From positions 1-59,254 of the forward strand of contig JACQUA010000019.1 of assembly GCA_016210565.1 (NCBI GenBank): DNA of 59,254 bases, in the 5' to 3' direction. The notes under the pieces were generated by a model. That model was not told the origin of the DNA. It searched no databases and saw nothing but the letters and a program-made list of their open reading frames with translations. The position numbers and the translations under genes were made by a program. The stretch is from Chloroflexota bacterium. GTDB taxonomy: Bacteria; Chloroflexota; Dehalococcoidia; JACQUA01. How positions within the stretch are numbered: the first letter of the stretch is position 1; every line of letters begins with the position of its first letter. Positions 42,939 through 52,814 of the stretch are shown here, in pieces.

Positions 42939-45332
42939 TCAGCGGCCGCAGCACCTTTTGTATTTCTTGCCGCTGCCGCAGGGACAGGGGTCGTTCCGCC
43001 CCACCCCCTTCTGCGGGTTCACGATAGGCGTCGCCTTTTCGGGCTCCTCGAACTCCTCGTCTTCAGCCTGCTCACGCCGTTCCAGGTATTTGGGCGGGAC
43101 CCGGCCGCGGCGGAAGGTCTGGTAAATGATTTCGAAGTCCTTCGGCCTGGAGAGGTCCAAAGACTGCACGTCCACGACCACCGGTTCTTTCGATTGGCTC
43201 AAGCCCTCGATTTCCGGGCGCGGGAAGATATCGACACGATGGCCGGTCTCTTTCTCGACGGCAAAGGTAAGGTGAAGGAATTCAGAGAACATATCTCGCC
43301 GGTGCTTCTCATCCATTTTGCTATCACGGAGCAGGGGTACCAGGGCTTCGAGATGCGGGACCGCCTCGCGGTACTTCTCTTGCTGTACCAGGACGTCGGC
43401 CGCAAGGAACTGAGCGTCGGCATCTGTCGGATTGAGCCGGACCGTCTCGAGGAGATAGGGCAGCGCCAGGTCATTTCGACCGCCGTTCCGCAGAACGTTT
43501 CCCATGCGCCGCTGCGTATCGGCGTCCCCGGGGCTTTTCTCAACCGCCGCTTTCATTAGAACGTAGGCCTCGTTGGCGCTCTTGACCTCGCGGCCCAGCG
43601 CCTGGGCGCGCAGCTCGATACCCAGCTTGAGCGGCGTGTTTGCCAGAGCCTCCTCCCGCTTCGCTCCTTCTTCGGCCAGAGACACTATCCTTGCCATCTC
43701 CGCGGTGATGGCAAGGCGGCCCAACGGAGTAAGCTCGGACTCCCCGACGGTCCCGCAGCCCTTGCACTGGATGATATCGCCGATGTAAGGCTCGTCATCT
43801 TTGCCGATGTAGACCCTTTTCAAATCGTAGTGATAGGTCCGGCCGCAACTGCGGCAACGGAAGGCGAAGTCTCTGACGGGTTGCCTGAGAAGCTCCTCCG
43901 GCGACTTCCCGTTGGCCGGTATCTCGCGAACCGCCTCTTTGATCTTCGCGTCGTGGATATTGTTGATCGCCGCGATGAGCTTGATCGCGCCGCCGATGCC
44001 CTTCTCGCCCGCCCGCCACTCCCGGAGCAAGGCCGGCAGGAAAGCGCTGGAGCCCACTCGTTCCAGGCTGTCCAGAAACTCGCCGGGATCGGGTTGGCGC
44101 ATATAGTCTTCGAAGTGGGCCAGGAAGAAGTCCACTACGCCGGGAGTCGGAAACGAATCGAGGACGGCTGGCATCTCTGCTCGCTGGGTCTCAGACATCT
44201 CCCCGTAGCGCCCCACGAGGTAGTCCGCCGCCGGCGGTCCGGCCTTTTTCAAAGCCTCCACCGCCTGGATGTCTGCGAGGTCTCCCCATTCTTTGTCCAG
44301 CAGGATGTCGGTAAAAAGCTTGATGCGTCCGGGTGTGGCCAGGGCGTTCAGGACAGCGAAGGCGGACCCGATGCCCGCGGAATCCACGGCCAGAGCGCTT
44401 TCAAGAGAGGCCACGAGTTCCTGTGGTTCCAACGAGCGAGTGAATTCCAGGAGGCCCGGACCGGGAACGCCGCGCCATGGTTTCATAAGCAGGGCTTTCC
44501 ACAGCCCTGCCGCATCTCCGGCCTGTGCAATACGCTCCGCGCACACCCGGTTGCGCCGCAGGCACGGGATGGCAGCCCGGAAGAACGCGACTTCGTGCTC
44601 GGACCAGCGGGACGACCTTTCCCCCGCTATACGGCGCATAGCCGCCAGGCGCTGCCGGTCCTGCTCCAGCTCGGCCAGCAGCTCCTTTTTCCATGGCGTG
44701 GCGTCATCCGGAATCGTTCCAGCCAGCGCCTCGTCCAGCGTCGGCAAGACCTGTGAGGGCTTTGAAAAGTGCTCCAGCGCGGGGAGCCGGCAACCCCAGG
44801 CTTTTTCCATGACCTTCCTGGTGCGCGACAGCTCTTTGGCTGTCCCGTCGTTCTGCACCGCTAGAAAGATGCCGGCAAAGTTGCAGGCGACAGCCATGCC
44901 AACAAGAAGGTGCTCGTTGTCTTGGTCCGATGTCTGGTAGAGGCGGAGGGCGCGCTCGAAACCGGGTCCGGTGGTGGACACGACGCGTGCGAATGGACTC
45001 ACGGCGACCGGCTTGATGGCATCCGGGGGCAAATCATGGCCATAGCTGAGTAGGAGCGCTCCCGCCAGTTCCCTGACCGTCGCCTGGGGGAAGCTATGAA
45101 AAGCATTCAGCAGGGGCTCCGGTTGACTGATGGGGATTTCCAGCTTCCCGAGCTCGTAGAGAATCAGCAGGGCGCAGTCGGCCGAGAGGGAGGGGGCCAG
45201 TGACAGGAGCCGGCCGGCGGTGTCGGGATAGAGTTCGGCTATCCGGACAATGGCCCATTGCCGGACATCTTCAGATGGGTGATCCAGCAGGAGTTCAAGT
45301 GCATCTCGCGACCAGATAAAAGGCATGGACAT
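42939..45332 (-). CDS. Large TPR/HEAT-type protein with zinc finger and SEC-C motif
   Basis: A 797-residue protein. The N-terminal two-thirds is alpha-helical, HEAT-like (SEDVRQWAIVRIAELYP). A zinc ribbon follows (FRCRSCGRTYHY and IQCKGCGTVG), then TPR repeats (AAVEKSPGDADTQRRMGNVL and LETVRLNPTDADAQFLAADV). It ends in the SEC-C motif GRNDPCPCGSGKKYKRCCGR, a zinc-binding tail best known from SecA and many accessory proteins. The biochemical role is unknown; helical scaffold plus SEC-C suggests protein or nucleic-acid binding. An AGGTGA site precedes ATG 45332. Confidence 0.8.
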   Translation of the reverse strand: MSMPFIWSRDALELLLDHPSEDVRQWAIVRIAELYPDTAGRLLSLAPSLSADCALLILYELGKLEIPISQPEPLLNAFHSFPQATVRELAGALLLSYGHDLPPDAIKPVAVSPFARVVSTTGPGFERALRLYQTSDQDNEHLLVGMAVACNFAGIFLAVQNDGTAKELSRTRKVMEKAWGCRLPALEHFSKPSQVLPTLDEALAGTIPDDATPWKKELLAELEQDRQRLAAMRRIAGERSSRWSEHEVAFFRAAIPCLRRNRVCAERIAQAGDAAGLWKALLMKPWRGVPGPGLLEFTRSLEPQELVASLESALAVDSAGIGSAFAVLNALATPGRIKLFTDILLDKEWGDLADIQAVEALKKAGPPAADYLVGRYGEMSETQRAEMPAVLDSFPTPGVVDFFLAHFEDYMRQPDPGEFLDSLERVGSSAFLPALLREWRAGEKGIGGAIKLIAAINNIHDAKIKEAVREIPANGKSPEELLRQPVRDFAFRCRSCGRTYHYDLKRVYIGKDDEPYIGDIIQCKGCGTVGESELTPLGRLAITAEMARIVSLAEEGAKREEALANTPLKLGIELRAQALGREVKSANEAYVLMKAAVEKSPGDADTQRRMGNVLRNGGRNDLALPYLLETVRLNPTDADAQFLAADVLVQQEKYREAVPHLEALVPLLRDSKMDEKHRRDMFSEFLHLTFAVEKETGHRVDIFPRPEIEGLSQSKEPVVVDVQSLDLSRPKDFEIIYQTFRRGRVPPKYLERREQAEDEEFEEPEKATPIVNPQKGVGRNDPCPCGSGKKYKRCCGR

Positions 45333-45575
45333 GTTTCACCTGCCCAACAAATTCAAAGAGCAAAGATGAAAATGAAAAATGACAAATAAGAATTCAAAAA
45401 TGGCTTGGTGGCGTCGGCGACGAAGAGCAGACGTACGCGCTGCCGCATGTCTGTGGGAGGATCGTCACGTCCGAGTTCGATTGAGCTGCGCGCAGTTCAT
45501 TTTTGCATTTTGATTCGTCATTTTTCATTTTGGTTTTTGATATTTGATTTTTGGCCTGTTCGGTTCGGATTTCTT

Positions 45576-46988
45576 TTACAGCACAGCGGCATAGCCTACC
45601 AGGTCCTGCAGGCCGTGGACCTCCACATCCAGGCCGTAGTGCTCCATCAGCCGGGGCAACTCGGCCTTGCAGATGGCGCAGGGGGCGACCAGCCACCTGG
45701 CGCCGGTGGCCTTGACCTGCTGGGCTTTGACCAGCCCGGCCCTAGCCTTCAGGAGGGCCATCTCGTCCATGGTCACCTGGCCGGAGCCGCCGGCGCAGCA
45801 GAAATTCTTTTCCCGGTTGGGGTACATCTCGATGAACTGCCCGGCCACCGCTCCCAGCACCCGCCGGGGCTGCTCGACGTAGCCCGCCGCCCGGGCCATG
45901 TTGCAGGGGTCGTGGAGGGTGACCGGCTGGGGGTTGGCCGACCGGTCAAACCGTATTCGGCCCTGTTCGAGGTATTTGAGAGATTCGTCGATGGTATGCA
46001 CGACGGGGATATCCGAGGTGGCAGGGCTGAGCCGGGAACTGAACATCCTCCAGGTACGCCAGCCGTGGCCGCATTCCCCGGCCACAATCCTCTTGACGCG
46101 CAGTCTCCGGGCCTCTTCGAAGAGCAGGTTGTTGTGGGCTTTCATGGCGGCGTGGTCGAAGAACAGGCCGAAGTTGGCGGTCTCGATAATGCGCGAGGAA
46201 AGGGTCCAGCTCGTTCCGGCGGCGTAGAACATGATCGCTGTACCTTCCAGGGTGTCCAGGGTAACGTAGAACTCGGAAGAGGATGGGATGTGCAGGACCT
46301 CGGCGCCCTCGCGGTCAACGGGAATGGGAATGTCTTTCCCCGTCTTCTGCTTGAGTTCGCCTTCCATGAAGGACGCGATGTTCCTGATGGCCTTTTCCGG
46401 GATGCCCATGTTGTTGCCGGACTGGCGCATGTTTTTGGCCACCGACATGATGCCGGCGGGGACCATGCCGATTTGAGTCAAAATCTGCCTGGCGGCGATG
46501 GTTACCTCCGCCGTATCTATGCCGAAGGGGCAGAAATAGGCGCAGCGGCGGCATTCGTTGCACTGGTAGAAGTACTTGTACCAGAGCTCGAGCATGTCGC
46601 CCGTCAGTTCCCGGGCGCCGGCGAGTCTGCCGAAGAGCCTGCCTCCGGGGGTGAAATGTTTCTTGTAGACGCCGCGCATGAGGTCGACCCTGGCCGCCGG
46701 CACGTTGTACGGGTCATTGGTCCCGAGGTACCAGTGACAGGCTTCGATGCAGGCGCCGCACTTGGTGCAGGTGTCCAGGTAAACGATGAGCGCCCGGAAC
46801 CGGCTCTTCAGGTCATGGAGAAGCTTCAGGGCCTGCACTTCCCTGACACCGGCGGGGAGGGGCGCGGCCACGCCGAGCAGCGACAGGTCCCTGGCCGGGT
46901 GGGGGCGATCGGCAGACTGCGCCGCTGGCAGGTCTTTCCCGCGAAGGATTTCGCCGCCGCGAATGCCTTTGGGTTCAGATATTGTCAT
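45576..46988 (-). CDS. dsrK: DsrK, heterodisulfide-reductase-like iron-sulfur subunit
   Basis: About 470 residues. Two [4Fe-4S] ferredoxin motifs (DTCTKCGACIEACHWY and CNECRRCAYFCPFG) precede two CCG-type domains (ECGHGW, then HDPCNM, FCCAGGSGQ and APCAICKAELP), the HdrD-like noncubane cluster module. DsrK takes electrons from the quinone-linked DsrM and is thought to reduce the DsrC trisulfide. ATG 46988 (MTISEPKGIRGG) is chosen; the longer frame upstream translates repeat DNA. Confidence 0.9.
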   Translation of the reverse strand: MTISEPKGIRGGEILRGKDLPAAQSADRPHPARDLSLLGVAAPLPAGVREVQALKLLHDLKSRFRALIVYLDTCTKCGACIEACHWYLGTNDPYNVPAARVDLMRGVYKKHFTPGGRLFGRLAGARELTGDMLELWYKYFYQCNECRRCAYFCPFGIDTAEVTIAARQILTQIGMVPAGIMSVAKNMRQSGNNMGIPEKAIRNIASFMEGELKQKTGKDIPIPVDREGAEVLHIPSSSEFYVTLDTLEGTAIMFYAAGTSWTLSSRIIETANFGLFFDHAAMKAHNNLLFEEARRLRVKRIVAGECGHGWRTWRMFSSRLSPATSDIPVVHTIDESLKYLEQGRIRFDRSANPQPVTLHDPCNMARAAGYVEQPRRVLGAVAGQFIEMYPNREKNFCCAGGSGQVTMDEMALLKARAGLVKAQQVKATGARWLVAPCAICKAELPRLMEHYGLDVEVHGLQDLVGYAAVL

Positions 46989-47130
46989 AGGATCAACCGT
47001 AGCGGCACGCTGCGCGTGCCCCCGGGCGGGCGGATACACGGGTCCGCCCCTACGGCGGTCAGGGCAACGCGCGAATCGTCGCCAACGGTGGGCACGCGGC
47101 AGCGTGCCGCTACGTTGAACGCGCATTGCA

Positions 47131-47868
47131 TCATCTTAGCACCTTGCCTTCGGGGTTGAGGGGGTCTTCCCTCCGTGTCATCATCCGGCTGGCAATTTGG
47201 CCCAGGGGATGGAACAGTTTGCCGAAGGGGAAATACATGAACAGCGTCTGTCCGAAGAGGAAATGAACGGAAAAGGCAGGGCTGCCCACCGGGACCGGCC
47301 GGAAAGTGAACAACCCCTGCCCCCAGGCGGATACGGCCCTCATGTCTACCGGGGCGAAGAAAGACATGTACGCCCCGGAGGAGACCAGGCCCAGGAGCAG
47401 GAAGACCGGGAAATAATCGCTGGCGAAGGACATCCTTCTGATCTCGTGGTTGAGGAAACGGCGAAGGCCGATGGTGAGGAGAAAGCCGACCAGCAGCCAG
47501 GCGGCAAAGGCAGCGACGAAGAGGATGGTCTTGACCTGCGGCGGACTGGACCCGGGGGCGTAGACTTCGAGCATGCCGTCGGTGATCCCCAGCAAATGGT
47601 TGCCCAGCGTGAGGAGCCCGGCCACGTGGAAAGGCCAGATGATGAACCAGAAAGGCCTGTCGCTCTGAAGAAAGGTCCGGAAGAGGATAACTTCGGAAGC
47701 GATTCTCCGGACCCTGCCCGGGTTTGTCCGGGGAAATGGCGGCAGGCCGACATTGAGCGGCAGGGGGGTGCGCGCCCAGTCCCGCAGTCGCCACAGGAGA
47801 CCCAGGCCGAAGAGCGGGAAACTGATGTAGGGCAGAACGGCGTCAACGAAAAAGGAGAAGTAGTTCAT
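47131..47868 (-). CDS. dsrM: DsrM, membrane cytochrome b subunit (NarI-like)
   Basis: About 245 residues with several membrane helices (FFVDAVLPYISFPLFGLGLL, ILFVAAFAAWLLVGFLLTIG, FPVFLLLGLVSSGAYMSFF) and His residues suited to b-type hemes. It matches the NarI/DsrM type that exchanges electrons with menaquinone and pairs with DsrK. ATG 47868 (MNYFSFF) preferred. Confidence 0.85.
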   Translation of the reverse strand: MNYFSFFVDAVLPYISFPLFGLGLLWRLRDWARTPLPLNVGLPPFPRTNPGRVRRIASEVILFRTFLQSDRPFWFIIWPFHVAGLLTLGNHLLGITDGMLEVYAPGSSPPQVKTILFVAAFAAWLLVGFLLTIGLRRFLNHEIRRMSFASDYFPVFLLLGLVSSGAYMSFFAPVDMRAVSAWGQGLFTFRPVPVGSPAFSVHFLFGQTLFMYFPFGKLFHPLGQIASRMMTRREDPLNPEGKVLR

Positions 47869-48363
47869 GCCAACGGGTACCACAGGCGTCTCTGCCTGTG
47901 AGAATTGTAGTTAAGGGTCTGTCAACAAATAACTGTAGCAAATCTTAGCCACGAATGGACACGAAGTTACTTTTGCTAAGAAAGCACGGCCCCATGATTA
48001 GGGGACTCCCAAAGCCATATCTATTCCATACCAACAGTTGTTGATAACTGGTTTCGTGTTCATTCGTGTCCATTCGTGGTTCCAGGTTCTGTCTGCTTAC
48101 ACAATCGTCAATATATACCAACCGTGTTGAGATGGTTATTGATAGACAGGCACTAACCCCGTGCCACAGGCGTCCCGCCTGTGAGCGCTGGAATTGCGCC
48201 ACGCCCCAAATGGCCAGGCCGGTGCCTGTTCGTTTTCTTCTTCATAGTGCGCCCCAGCCCTATGGGTGATTAGCTCGAATATGAGAATGATAAATTGACG
48301 TCGGTCTGATTCGGGCTCTCACAGGCACGGTGGCCTGTGGTACCGGCTGGCGAGCGTTCGTCG
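47869..48363. repeat. Repeat-filled gap between dsrC and dsrM with long inverted repeat
   Basis: No gene in nearly 500 bp. CCACGAATGGACACGAAG (47950-47967) and CGTGTCCATTCGTGG (about 48064-48078) are inverted copies about 100 bp apart, and the CACAGGCG/CCTGTG family occurs at about 47880-47903, 48165-48184 and 48320-48341. Confidence 0.75.
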
Positions 48364-48681
48364 TCACACGCACCCCGTAGGCTTGGGCAGGCCTGCCACC
48401 TTGCAGGCCCCCTTGGCCGGCCCGGAGGGGAAGAGGTGGTAGATTTTGCGCAGGTCCAGCCCGGTCTGTTTGACCAGCATCCGGATGGGCGGGGCGATCC
48501 CGAATTCAACATAGTAGTTTCTGAGGAAGTTGACCACCTTCCAGTGGTCCTCGGACAGGGGATGGGCGTTCTCCGTTTTCGCCAGGTCTTCTGCGACCTG
48601 CCTGTCCCATTTGTCAGGCTCCTGGATGAAGCCGTCTTCGTCAATGGTCAGTTCTTTTCCACCGAGTAAGGCTGTTGGCAT
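48364..48681 (-). CDS. dsrC: DsrC, sulfur-carrier partner of dissimilatory sulfite reductase
   Basis: A 105-residue DsrC/TusE-family protein ending KGACKVAGLPKPTGCV. Both conserved cysteines of the mobile C-terminal arm are present (GAC and the penultimate Cys), as in true DsrC, which carries the DsrAB product as a trisulfide. DGFIQEPDKWDRQVAEDLA and HPLSEDHWKVVNFLRNYY are family marks. Confidence 0.95.
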   Translation of the reverse strand: MPTALLGGKELTIDEDGFIQEPDKWDRQVAEDLAKTENAHPLSEDHWKVVNFLRNYYVEFGIAPPIRMLVKQTGLDLRKIYHLFPSGPAKGACKVAGLPKPTGCV

Positions 48682-48790
48682 GAAATATTCTCCGTTTCTC
48701 TCCCTCGATGGGAGAGATTAAGAGAGGGTGACATAATGCCAGCCCCTCTCCTTGGTCCTCTCCCACAAGGGGGGGGAGAGGAAACTGCTC

Positions 48791-48997
48791 CTACTTGCCT
48801 TTCAACGCCACGTAGGTCACGCCGCCGAAGCTCCTGTATTCGATTTTGTCTTCCCTGGCCAGTCCGCCGATGGCCTGGTCCACGACCTCTTTGGGCGCTC
48901 CGGTGGCCCGGGCCACGTCCCGGTTCCTGGCTTTGCTCACCGAGTCCAGGTATTTAAGTATTCTTTCCTTGAGTTCTTTGTCTGGTTGTTCATACAT
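48791..48997 (-). CDS. dsrD: DsrD, activator of dissimilatory sulfite reductase
   Basis: A 68-residue winged-helix protein: KERILKYLDSVSKARNRDVARATGAPKEVVDQAIGGLAREDKIEYRSFGGVTYVAL. DsrD occurs next to dsrAB in sulfite/sulfate reducers and is reported to raise DsrAB activity; it is usually missing from sulfur oxidisers, so the pathway here is probably reductive. Confidence 0.85.
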   Translation of the reverse strand: MYEQPDKELKERILKYLDSVSKARNRDVARATGAPKEVVDQAIGGLAREDKIEYRSFGGVTYVALKGK

Positions 48998-49009
48998 GGT
49001 GTCACTCCA

Positions 49010-49115
49010 GGGTCATTCTGAGAGCAGTCGAAGAATCCTTTGGGGTGGCGCTGCCTGGTAACAGACCCTTCGACTTCCCCTTCGCTTTGCTCAGGGCTTC
49101 GGCGGGTGACAGCGC
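49010..49115. repeat. REP-like repeat between dsrB and dsrD
   Basis: A copy of the GTCATTCTGAGAGCAGTCGA...GCTCAGGGCTTCGGCGGGTGACA family. Confidence 0.7.
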
Positions 49116-49124
49116 CCTCCCCCG

Positions 49125-50189
49125 CTACCATTTGAACTGGGTGGTGCTCCTGAAGGTTTCTACGGCGTAGGTAAAGTCGTCGATGTGGTGTTCGGTGAAG
49201 GGTATCTCCGTCAGTCTGAAGAAGGTCTCCCAGCCGGCCCTTTCTATCCACTCGCCCACCCTTTCGCTGGGGCGGGCGTTGGCGGCGTAAACGTCTACAA
49301 TCTTCTTGACCACGTCCACCACCTCGGGCCAGCGCGGTGGGTTGTTGGGAATAAAGGGCACGACCAGTCTGGAAAACATGGGAGGCCGGCGGGCGTTGGA
49401 GACTTTCCCGCCGGCGTAGATAGCGATGCCGTCGCCTTCGGCGTCGGATATGGGCATGGCCGGGCAGACCGTGAAGCAGTTGCCGCAGTACATGCAGCGG
49501 TCGTCATTGACCACCAGTGACTTGATGTTCGGGTCGGGGTGCTTGCGGATGGCGCCGGTCGGGCAGCAGGACATGGTGGTCGGCAGTTCGCAGGTGGCGG
49601 GGAGCCGGGTGTGGTCGATCTTCGGCGGCCTGGTATGCACGCCGACGATGGCGATGTCCGAGCAGTGCGCGGCGCCGCACATGTTGATGCAACAGGCCAC
49701 GGCGATCCTCAGCTTGGCCGGGAGCTTCATGTGGGTGTATTGGTCGTAAAGCTGGTCCATGATGGCCTTGACCAGCCCCGAAGCGTCGGTGGCGGCGCAG
49801 TTGCAATGGACCCAGCCCTGGGTGTGGACGATGTTGGAGATGCAGTTCCCCGTCCCGCCGACCGGCAGGCCCAGTTTCCGGGCCGCTTCCTTGATGGACT
49901 CGACCTTGCCTGCGTCCGGCGTCATGAACTCGACATTATACCGGCTGGTGAACCTGAGGCGGCCGTCGCAGTACTTGTCGGCGATGTCGCAGATGTCCCG
50001 GATGAAATCCACGCTGACCAGACGGGGGGAACCTACCCTCACTGTATAGACCGCCTCGCCGGTCTCCGACACATGTTTCAGCACCCCGGGTTCCGGTATC
50101 TCGTGGTACTTCCATTTCCCGTAGTTTCTCTTGATGACGTCCGGAATCATAGTCCGGTAATCTGGTGGTCCGATATCAGTCTTTGGCAT
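49125..50189 (-). CDS. dsrB: Dissimilatory sulfite reductase, beta subunit
   Basis: A 354-residue DsrB. It begins [20 protein letters not shown], has the siroheme-domain motifs [30 protein letters not shown] and GAAHCSDI, and the ferredoxin insert [17 protein letters not shown]. It forms the alpha2beta2 enzyme with DsrA, reducing sulfite in the cytoplasm. Separated from dsrA by about 150 bp of repeat. Confidence 0.95.
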   Translation of the reverse strand: MPKTDIGPPDYRTMIPDVIKRNYGKWKYHEIPEPGVLKHVSETGEAVYTVRVGSPRLVSVDFIRDICDIADKYCDGRLRFTSRYNVEFMTPDAGKVESIKEAARKLGLPVGGTGNCISNIVHTQGWVHCNCAATDASGLVKAIMDQLYDQYTHMKLPAKLRIAVACCINMCGAAHCSDIAIVGVHTRPPKIDHTRLPATCELPTTMSCCPTGAIRKHPDPNIKSLVVNDDRCMYCGNCFTVCPAMPISDAEGDGIAIYAGGKVSNARRPPMFSRLVVPFIPNNPPRWPEVVDVVKKIVDVYAANARPSERVGEWIERAGWETFFRLTEIPFTEHHIDDFTYAVETFRSTTQFKW

Positions 50190-50338
50190 TGTCTGCTATC
50201 CTTTGTGTCAAACCGGTACCACAGGCGTCCCTGCCTGTGAGCGGTGGACTAATACCAACGCAACAATAAGTGCCGCGCACCAGAAAGATTCTTCGACTCC
50301 GACTCGCTGGCGCTCGTCTTCGCTCAGAATGACAGTTT

Positions 50339-51520
50339 TCAACTCTTTGCCGCGTCAAAAAACACATAGGGGTTCGACCGAGGCCGGGAGACCATCTGGG
50401 GCACGGCCTTCAGGCCGACCTCCCGCAGGAAGGTCTTCATCCCCACTCGTTCGATAAGCTCGCCGAGCCTCTCCCGCACGTGGCCGTTCTCGTCCCACCA
50501 CTCCCATATCTTCCGCAGGAGGTCCTTCGTCTCCGTGTACGGCGGCTCCATCTTCATAAACGGCACCAGCACCCAGGAGAGACGCGCCCCCTTGACCACG
50601 GTGGCCTTGCCTCCCACCAGAATGGTGGCCCCTCTTTCCTGGCCGGGCCAGATAGCCTTCGGCATCTTGTTGATGCAGTGCATGCAGCGGACGCAGTCCT
50701 CGGCATTCACCATGAGTCTCCCGGCCTCCCTGTTGTACTCCAGCGCATTGGTGGGACATTTGTCGATCACCAGCGCCTTGAGGGGGAAGCCCTTGCCGAT
50801 ATATCCGGCGACCGCGTCCTGGTCGATCTGCAGGGTGTCCCGCCAGGTCCCGATAACGGTGAAGTCCGACCGGGCGATGGCCGCCACGCAGTCGTTGGCG
50901 CAGCCGGAGACCTTGACCTTGAACTTGTAAGGCCAGCGCGGGCGGTGGATTTCGTCCTGGAAAGCCATGGTCAGGTTGTAGCAGATGTCCAGGGTGTCGA
51001 TGCAGGCCTTTTCGCAGCGGGCCGGGCCGACACAGCAGCTTGGCGTTCTCAGGTCGCCCCCCGACCCGCCCAGGTCGAAGCCGATGCCGGTCAGGGCATC
51101 GAAACAGGGCTGGGTGTTCTCGGTCTTTGTGCCGAGCAGGATGATGTCGCCGGTAGAGCCGTGGAAGTTGGTGAGCCCGCTGCCGTATTTCTCCCAGACG
51201 TCGCAAAGCTGTCTCAGGGCCGTGGAGGTGTAGAACCACCCGCTGGGCTGGTTGACGCGGAAGGTGTGAAACGAAGCGACCTCGGGGAACTCGTCGGGCA
51301 CGTCGCTGTACCTGCCGATGACGCCGCCGCCGTAGCCTTTAACGCCGACGATGCCGCCGTGCTTCCAGTGGGTCACCTTCTCGTCGAAGGACTTTTCCAG
51401 CACGTGGAGAAGGTCCCGGGCCATGGGGCTTTTCTTGGCCGCCCGTTTGATCTCCTTCACGAAGCTGGGCCACCGGCCTTTTTCCAGCTCATCCAGTTTT
51501 GGGGTCTCTCTTTCAGACAT
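50339..51520 (-). CDS. dsrA: Dissimilatory sulfite reductase, alpha subunit
   Basis: A 393-residue DsrA. Cluster and siroheme ligands are visible in [20 protein letters not shown] and [20 protein letters not shown], followed by a ferredoxin domain (CPTNAL and [17 protein letters not shown]). [20 protein letters not shown] near residue 60 is the substrate/heme region. It leads the dsrABD-C-MK block. Confidence 0.95.
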   Translation of the reverse strand: MSERETPKLDELEKGRWPSFVKEIKRAAKKSPMARDLLHVLEKSFDEKVTHWKHGGIVGVKGYGGGVIGRYSDVPDEFPEVASFHTFRVNQPSGWFYTSTALRQLCDVWEKYGSGLTNFHGSTGDIILLGTKTENTQPCFDALTGIGFDLGGSGGDLRTPSCCVGPARCEKACIDTLDICYNLTMAFQDEIHRPRWPYKFKVKVSGCANDCVAAIARSDFTVIGTWRDTLQIDQDAVAGYIGKGFPLKALVIDKCPTNALEYNREAGRLMVNAEDCVRCMHCINKMPKAIWPGQERGATILVGGKATVVKGARLSWVLVPFMKMEPPYTETKDLLRKIWEWWDENGHVRERLGELIERVGMKTFLREVGLKAVPQMVSRPRSNPYVFFDAAKS

Positions 51521-51828
51521 AGCGGGAACTCCTTAGTGCCTGCGGCGCAAGCGAACGACTAACGACGAAACACACGAAAATATACCAAGAGAACGTTCAA
51601 ACGGAACCACAAGATTTCACGAGACAAACACCAAATGTGAATTACAAACAGCTACCCGAAGGCTCAGGGCAACATCCTGTGAAAATCTCGTGTTAATCTG
51701 TGGTTTGTTTGTTCGGTCATTTGTCGACGGTCCGCTTTGTCGTTTCGTGACTTTCGTGGTTCAATCCGTAATCTTCGGCGGGGACGGGAATCTGTAATCC
51801 GTAATCTGCAATCTGTAATCTGCAATCC
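51521..51828. repeat. AT-rich gap with AATCTGTAATCTGCAATC tandem units
   Basis: About 300 bp. 51790-51830 carries tandem ATCCGTAATCTGCAATCTGT-like units (reverse of the AGATTGC family); 51592-51720 is AT-rich with ACGAAACACACGAAAATA-like words. No gene. Confidence 0.65.
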
Positions 51829-52245
51829 TCACACGTATATGACCTTTGTCGCATTCCTCGCCTGCTCGTTGAGGAACTCGACCAGGTTGGTCTGGCTCAC
51901 CCCGTCTATGAGGTCTTCCTTCTTCAGCCCGTGCAGCTCCATCGAGGTGCGGCAAACGAATAGCCTGCAGTCCATCTGGCACAGGTAGTCCAGCAGGTCC
52001 GAGACTTTGGAGAAATTCTCGTCCCGGTTCTTGACCTCAACCTGGTCTTTTATCCAGCCCTGGGTCTCATCCCCCATCCGATCGGTCAAGCCCTTTTTCA
52101 GTCGCACGGCGGCCCCGTGGCCGAAGAGCACGTTGACCTCCTTGTTCAGGGTAGCCTCGGCCACCGCCAGGCTCAATGCGAAGAGCACCCGCTCGTAGGC
52201 CGCGGTGTTGACTATGAAGATGGATTTCTCTCTGGGTTGGTTCAC
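51829..52245 (-). CDS. DsrE/DsrF-like family protein
   Basis: A 138-residue protein of the DsrE-like fold: FIVNTAAYERVLFALSLAVAEATLNKEVNVLFGHGAAVRL and LLDYLCQMDCRLFVCRTSMELHGLKKEDLIDGV. The Cys in DCRLFVCRTSM is at the position used for persulfide transfer in this family. It lies upstream of dsrA on the same strand and may handle sulfur for the pathway. Confidence 0.8.
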   Translation of the reverse strand: MNQPREKSIFIVNTAAYERVLFALSLAVAEATLNKEVNVLFGHGAAVRLKKGLTDRMGDETQGWIKDQVEVKNRDENFSKVSDLLDYLCQMDCRLFVCRTSMELHGLKKEDLIDGVSQTNLVEFLNEQARNATKVIYV

Positions 52246-52526
52246 GTTCTTCCTGGCGCTGGTCGCGAGGTTGCGCCTATTCTTGCAATATTGGGGGAAA
52301 AATTCAAGTCAGGTACGGCGGTACCTCTGAAAGGTGGCACGCGCGGGTTGGTCCAGACTCTTGCCTGTCAATGGCCGGGTCGTCGGTCGAAAAGCACCGA
52401 CAATTTCTTGAAATGACCGGCGCCGGAGTTTGATAGCACGTGCACAATCCGGTATGCTGGAATATCAAGAGGCTAGATGGACCTTGCCGTTGTGGTCATA
52501 GTACTGAGCTTTGGAGGAGACAGCAC

Positions 52527-52772
52527 ATGGAAGCCAGAAGATTCATAAGTAAGGTCTTACCGGATGGTCATCTATCATTGCCGGAAAGTACGGCCAAGGA
52601 GATGGGGAAAGTATTCGAAGTCATTCTTATCGCCCTGGAAGAGGCCGATATTTGCTCCTATGCCGAGGCGCTGGCAAAGGATAAGGAGTTCGCGACGCTC
52701 ACGGAAAAGGACATCGAAAGGATCATCCATGAATCCAGGGGCAAGGCAACGCATGGAGGACTGACCGGTTGA
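52527..52772 (+). CDS. Small antitoxin-like hypothetical protein
   Basis: An 81-residue protein. GGAGGAGAC precedes ATG 52527. It begins MEARRFISKVLPDGHLSLPE, the pattern of small AbrB-like or Phd-like antitoxins, followed by an acidic helical tail (EEADICSYAEALAKDKEFAT). No toxin gene follows, only the promoter of the arsR-type gene. Confidence 0.55.
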   Translation: MEARRFISKVLPDGHLSLPESTAKEMGKVFEVILIALEEADICSYAEALAKDKEFATLTEKDIERIIHESRGKATHGGLTG

Positions 52773-52797
52773 CAGAAGGCCAGAAAAGGGCTATATT
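52769..52797 (+). promoter_or_regulatory. Consensus promoter for the ArsR-type gene
   Basis: TTGACA (52769-52774), exactly 17 bp, then TATATT (52792-52797). It begins inside the stop codon region of the previous small gene. Transcription would begin near 52804, giving a very short leader before ATG 52815. Confidence 0.7.
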
Positions 52798-52814
52798 GTT
52801 TAGCGATTACGCAG

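Noticed and set aside
45405..47159. Plus-strand open frame of 584 codons
   Set aside because: It is antisense to dsrK, whose iron-sulfur motifs are clear.
47869..48363. dsrJ, dsrO or dsrP in the large gap between dsrC and dsrM
   Set aside because: The gap contains only dispersed and inverted repeats; no frame has heme-binding CxxCH or membrane segments.
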